Below, in pieces: positions 5,622-7,743 of a stretch of DNA of 7,743 nucleotides. The stretch is from Chitinophagia bacterium (GTDB lineage Bacteria; Bacteroidota; Bacteroidia; Chitinophagales; Chitinophagaceae). Position 1 is the stretch's first letter, and each line of letters begins with the position of its first letter. Made by a program: the position numbers and the translations under genes. The DNA lies in contig RGVM01000109.1 of NCBI GenBank assembly GCA_010027295.1, positions 1 through 7,743 of the forward strand, written 5' to 3'. A model generated the notes under the pieces. The model was given only the letters and a program-made list of their open reading frames with translations. It did no database searches and was not told the origin of the DNA.

Positions 5622-7616
5622 ATGAGAATAGCCATCCCCACGATCCTCATCGCCGCCATCTGCCTGCAGGCAGCCGCCCAGCCACCCGCCAAACTGCGCC
5701 GCAGCGACTGCTTCTTCGGCGTACACTTCGACCTCCACGCCTCCGAAGACATCACCGACGCCGGGCGTACGCTCACCGACCCGATGATCGACAGCTTCCT
5801 CAGGAAGGTGAGGCCCGACTTCATCCAGGTCGACTGCAAGGGCCACCCGGGCATCTCCAGCTACCCCACCCGGGCGGGTTACCACGTCAAAGGTTTCGAG
5901 AAGGACCCGCTCCGCCTCTGGCGCGAAGTGACGGAACGCAACCGCGTCGGACTCTACATGCACTACTCCGGCGTCTGGGACGACAAGGTCTGCAAGCAAC
6001 ACCCGCAATGGGCCATGGTGAAGCCTTCCGGCGAACGCAACACCCAGAAGGTCTCCTTCTTCAGTCCCTACCTCGACAGCATCCTCATCCCGCAACTCAA
6101 GGAACTCAGCGGCACCTACCATGTCGACGGGGCCTGGATAGACGGCGACTGCTGGGCCGTGGAGACCGACTATTCCGAGGCCGCCATCGCCGAATGGAGG
6201 CGCCGCACCGGCTATTCAGAGGTGCCGCGCAAGAAGGACGACCCGCACTATGCCGAATACCTCGAGTACACGCGTGAGCTGTTCCGCGCCTACATGGGCA
6301 AGTACGTCGACGCCATCCACGCCTTCGACCCGAAGTTCCAGATCACCAGCAACTGGTCCTATTCCTCCCACATGCCCGAGCCGGTACGCAACAACGTGGA
6401 CTTCCTCTCGGGTGACGTCACCCCGCAGGACGGCGTCTACCGCTCGGCCTTCGAGGCGCGCGCAATGGCGCCCCAGGGCAAGCCGTGGGACCTCATGTCC
6501 TGGGGCTTCTCCTGGAACGGCGCCAAAATGCCCATGAGCAACAAGTCGGCCGTACAGTTGAAACAGGAGGCCGCACAGGTGATCGCCATGGGAGGCGGCA
6601 TCCAGGTCTATTACACGCAGAACCGCGACCTCTCCATCAAACCCTGGGTCGCGGAGGCGCTGTCCGACATAGGCGCCTTCTGCCGCCAACGGCAGGCCTT
6701 CTGCCACAAGGCCAGGGCCATCCCGCAAGTGGCCCTCCTCTTCCCCGCGAAGACGTACCGCAGCCAGGCGTCCTCGCCCTTCCCCGGTGCCCACGGGAAA
6801 CTCCCGGCAACGCTCTATGCACTGCTCGACAACCAGCTGCCCGTCGAACTGCTCATGGAACACCACCTGCAGGGCCGGATGCGCGACTACCCGCTGATCG
6901 TCGTGCCGGAATGCAGCGCACTCGAGCCCGCCATGCTCGACGAATTGAAGGCATACGTACGGGATGGCGGCCGACTGCTCCTGATCGGCTCCGAGACGGC
7001 AGGCCTCTTCGCCGGGGAATTGGGACTCCGATCGCACAGACGCGTCGAGGACAGACTGGCCTTCGTCTCGGCGGCCGGAAGGCTCGGCGGCATCCGGACC
7101 TCCATCCTCGAGGCGTCCACGACATCCGATGCGAGGACGCTCTCCACCTTCTTCAAAACCAACGACTACGCCGATGCCGACAGTCTGCCCGCCACCATAG
7201 TGCGGAATCTCGGCAAGGGACGCATCGCCACAGTCCTCTTCGACGCCGGCTCCGCCTATGCCGAATACAAGACACCGGTGATACGCGACCTGCTGGCCGA
7301 GGCCGTCGCCGCTCTCGCACCCGAACGAAGGGTCGAAGTGAGCGGCACACACCTCGTCCATGTGGCCCTCAACACGCTCAAGGGCAGGACACTGGTCAAC
7401 CTCGTCAACGTCGCCGGCGAACACACGAACCGGAACGCCATCGGCTACGACCAGCTGCCGCCGCTCACGGATATCAGGGTGAATATCCAGGGAAGGCCGA
7501 AGAAGGTGCTGCTCCAGCCAGGTGCGAAGGAACTCCCCCTGAGCTACAAGGACGGCAAGACCTCGGTGACCGTCCCGAAGCTCGAGATACACTCGATACT
7601 GGAAGTTTTCGAGTGA
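5622..7616 (+). CDS. Secreted putative glycoside hydrolase (TIM-barrel, GHL6/GH29-like) with GATase-like domain
   Basis: The product has 664 residues. MRIAIPTILIAAICLQAAAQ (1-20) is a type I signal peptide. Residues about 30-345 look like a (beta/alpha)8 glycosidase barrel: FFGVHFDLHA (31-40), PDFIQVDCKGHPG (65-77), VGLYMHYSGVWD (109-120), HPQWAMVKPSGE (127-138), HVDGAWIDGDCW (167-178), ITSNWSYSS (241-249), WGFSWNG (294-300) and GGIQVYYTQ (325-333). Asp174 in WIDGD sits where a fucosidase-like nucleophile would be; this is inferred by pattern. Residues about 368-470 (QVALLFPAKTYR, LIVVPECSALEP, VRDGGRLLLIG) match the GATase-like or trimerisation domain of GH42-type enzymes, and about 570-664 form a beta-rich C-terminus. 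Similar proteins are annotated as alpha-L-fucosidase or hypothetical glycosyl hydrolase; the true specificity is unknown. It is divergent from the esterase operon. ATG 5622 is chosen because it begins the signal peptide; an in-frame ATG at 5571 lies within the inverted repeat. Confidence 0.82.
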   Translation: MRIAIPTILIAAICLQAAAQPPAKLRRSDCFFGVHFDLHASEDITDAGRTLTDPMIDSFLRKVRPDFIQVDCKGHPGISSYPTRAGYHVKGFEKDPLRLWREVTERNRVGLYMHYSGVWDDKVCKQHPQWAMVKPSGERNTQKVSFFSPYLDSILIPQLKELSGTYHVDGAWIDGDCWAVETDYSEAAIAEWRRRTGYSEVPRKKDDPHYAEYLEYTRELFRAYMGKYVDAIHAFDPKFQITSNWSYSSHMPEPVRNNVDFLSGDVTPQDGVYRSAFEARAMAPQGKPWDLMSWGFSWNGAKMPMSNKSAVQLKQEAAQVIAMGGGIQVYYTQNRDLSIKPWVAEALSDIGAFCRQRQAFCHKARAIPQVALLFPAKTYRSQASSPFPGAHGKLPATLYALLDNQLPVELLMEHHLQGRMRDYPLIVVPECSALEPAMLDELKAYVRDGGRLLLIGSETAGLFAGELGLRSHRRVEDRLAFVSAAGRLGGIRTSILEASTTSDARTLSTFFKTNDYADADSLPATIVRNLGKGRIATVLFDAGSAYAEYKTPVIRDLLAEAVAALAPERRVEVSGTHLVHVALNTLKGRTLVNLVNVAGEHTNRNAIGYDQLPPLTDIRVNIQGRPKKVLLQPGAKELPLSYKDGKTSVTVPKLEIHSILEVFE

Positions 7617-7620
7617 CAGT

Positions 7621-7654
7621 AACCGTTATCAAGGAAACGGTGACACCGTCGGTT
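7621..7654 (+). repeat. Overlapping inverted repeats after the hydrolase gene
   Basis: Just after the stop at 7616, ACGGTGACACCGT (7637-7649) is an almost perfect palindrome around a central A, and it is nested inside AACCG (7621-7625) and CGGTT (7650-7654). ACCGTT (7622-7627) can instead pair with AACGGT (7636-7641), so the folds exclude each other. There is no T-run. It may be a weak terminator, an mRNA-end stabiliser or an intercistronic control site before the gene at 7687. Confidence 0.3.
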
Positions 7655-7686
7655 CAGGACAATGCATGACAGGCAACGACAGGACA

Positions 7687-7743
7687 ATGGACAGGAAATC
7701 ATTCATACGTTCGGCCTCGGCCTGGATGGCGGGCGCAGGGCTG
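7687..7743 (+). CDS. N-terminus of an exported protein (signal sequence), 3' partial
   Basis: Only 19 codons are in the window, reading MDRKSFIRSASAWMAGAGL. The pattern (short basic n-region, S-F-hydrophobic after the basic pair, then Ala/Gly-rich core) resembles Tat or Tat-derived signal sequences, though Arg-Lys replaces the twin Arg. In Bacteroidota such leaders precede exported Gfo/Idh/MocA oxidoreductases, sugar isomerase-like proteins, sulfatases and some glycosidases; which of these is not decidable here. It is co-directional with and 70 bases after the hydrolase gene, so it is probably in the same transcript. An in-frame ATG at 7666 would add seven residues; the later start gives the more typical short n-region. 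Confidence 0.6.
   Translation, partial: MDRKSFIRSASAWMAGAGL

Noticed and set aside
4348..5625. Long plus-strand open frame opposite the esterase gene
   Set aside because: It is an antisense shadow in GC-rich DNA; its translation is Arg/His/Val-rich without motifs, while the opposite strand encodes a complete alpha/beta-hydrolase.
6216..7592. Long minus-strand open frame opposite the large hydrolase
   Set aside because: It is an antisense shadow; the plus strand has a signal peptide and recognisable glycosidase and GATase-like motifs through the same span.
1..7743. CRISPR array, insertion sequence or phage attachment site
   Set aside because: No regularly spaced repeats, transposase or integrase motifs, or paired terminal repeats were seen.

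Overview
The window looks like chromosomal DNA from a GC-rich member of the Bacteroidota. The secreted glycan-degrading enzymes with type I signal peptides, the NamZ-type muramidase, the bPH_2 membrane protein and the scarcity of usable Shine-Dalgarno sequences all fit this. No rRNA, tRNA or marker gene is present, so genus cannot be fixed from the sequence.

Layout: (1) 1-1116, plus strand: a DUF1343/NamZ exo-beta-N-acetylmuramidase whose first residues lie before the window. (2) 1117-1682: a 566-base stretch with no convincing intact gene. It holds a 12-bp palindrome, a 12-bp direct repeat, and a 1429-1686 block that is open and protein-like on both strands and may be a gene remnant. (3) 1683-2576, plus: an orphan ECF-like sigma factor with an unusual tail of about 80 residues, clearly more AT-rich than its surroundings and so probably acquired. 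(4) 2577-2699: a spacer that can fold into two adjoining hairpins. (5) 2700-3158, plus: a small bPH_2-domain membrane protein. (6) 5463 to 3207, minus: a two-gene operon of a secreted alpha/beta-hydrolase (acetylxylan-esterase-like) followed by a secreted DUF6807 (PmoA-family) protein. (7) 5464-5621: a divergent promoter region with a 10-bp palindrome and an 8-bp-arm inverted repeat. (8) 5622-7616, plus: a secreted 664-residue hydrolase with a TIM-barrel-like glycosidase domain, a GATase-like domain and a beta-rich C-terminus. (9) 7687 onward: the first 19 codons of a protein with a Tat-like or Sec signal sequence.

The right half (3207-7743) reads as a small polysaccharide or glycoside utilisation cluster. 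The esterase would remove acyl groups, the large hydrolase would cleave a glycosidic bond, and the DUF6807 protein and the next exported enzyme would act on the products. No SusC/SusD pair, transporter or dedicated regulator is inside the window, so the substrate is unknown. The left half couples an ordinary cell-wall recycling gene to an island-like segment carrying the sigma factor.

The items most worth a second look are the sigma factor with its AT-rich tail, the double-open block just upstream of it, and the uncharacterised DUF6807/esterase/hydrolase cluster.
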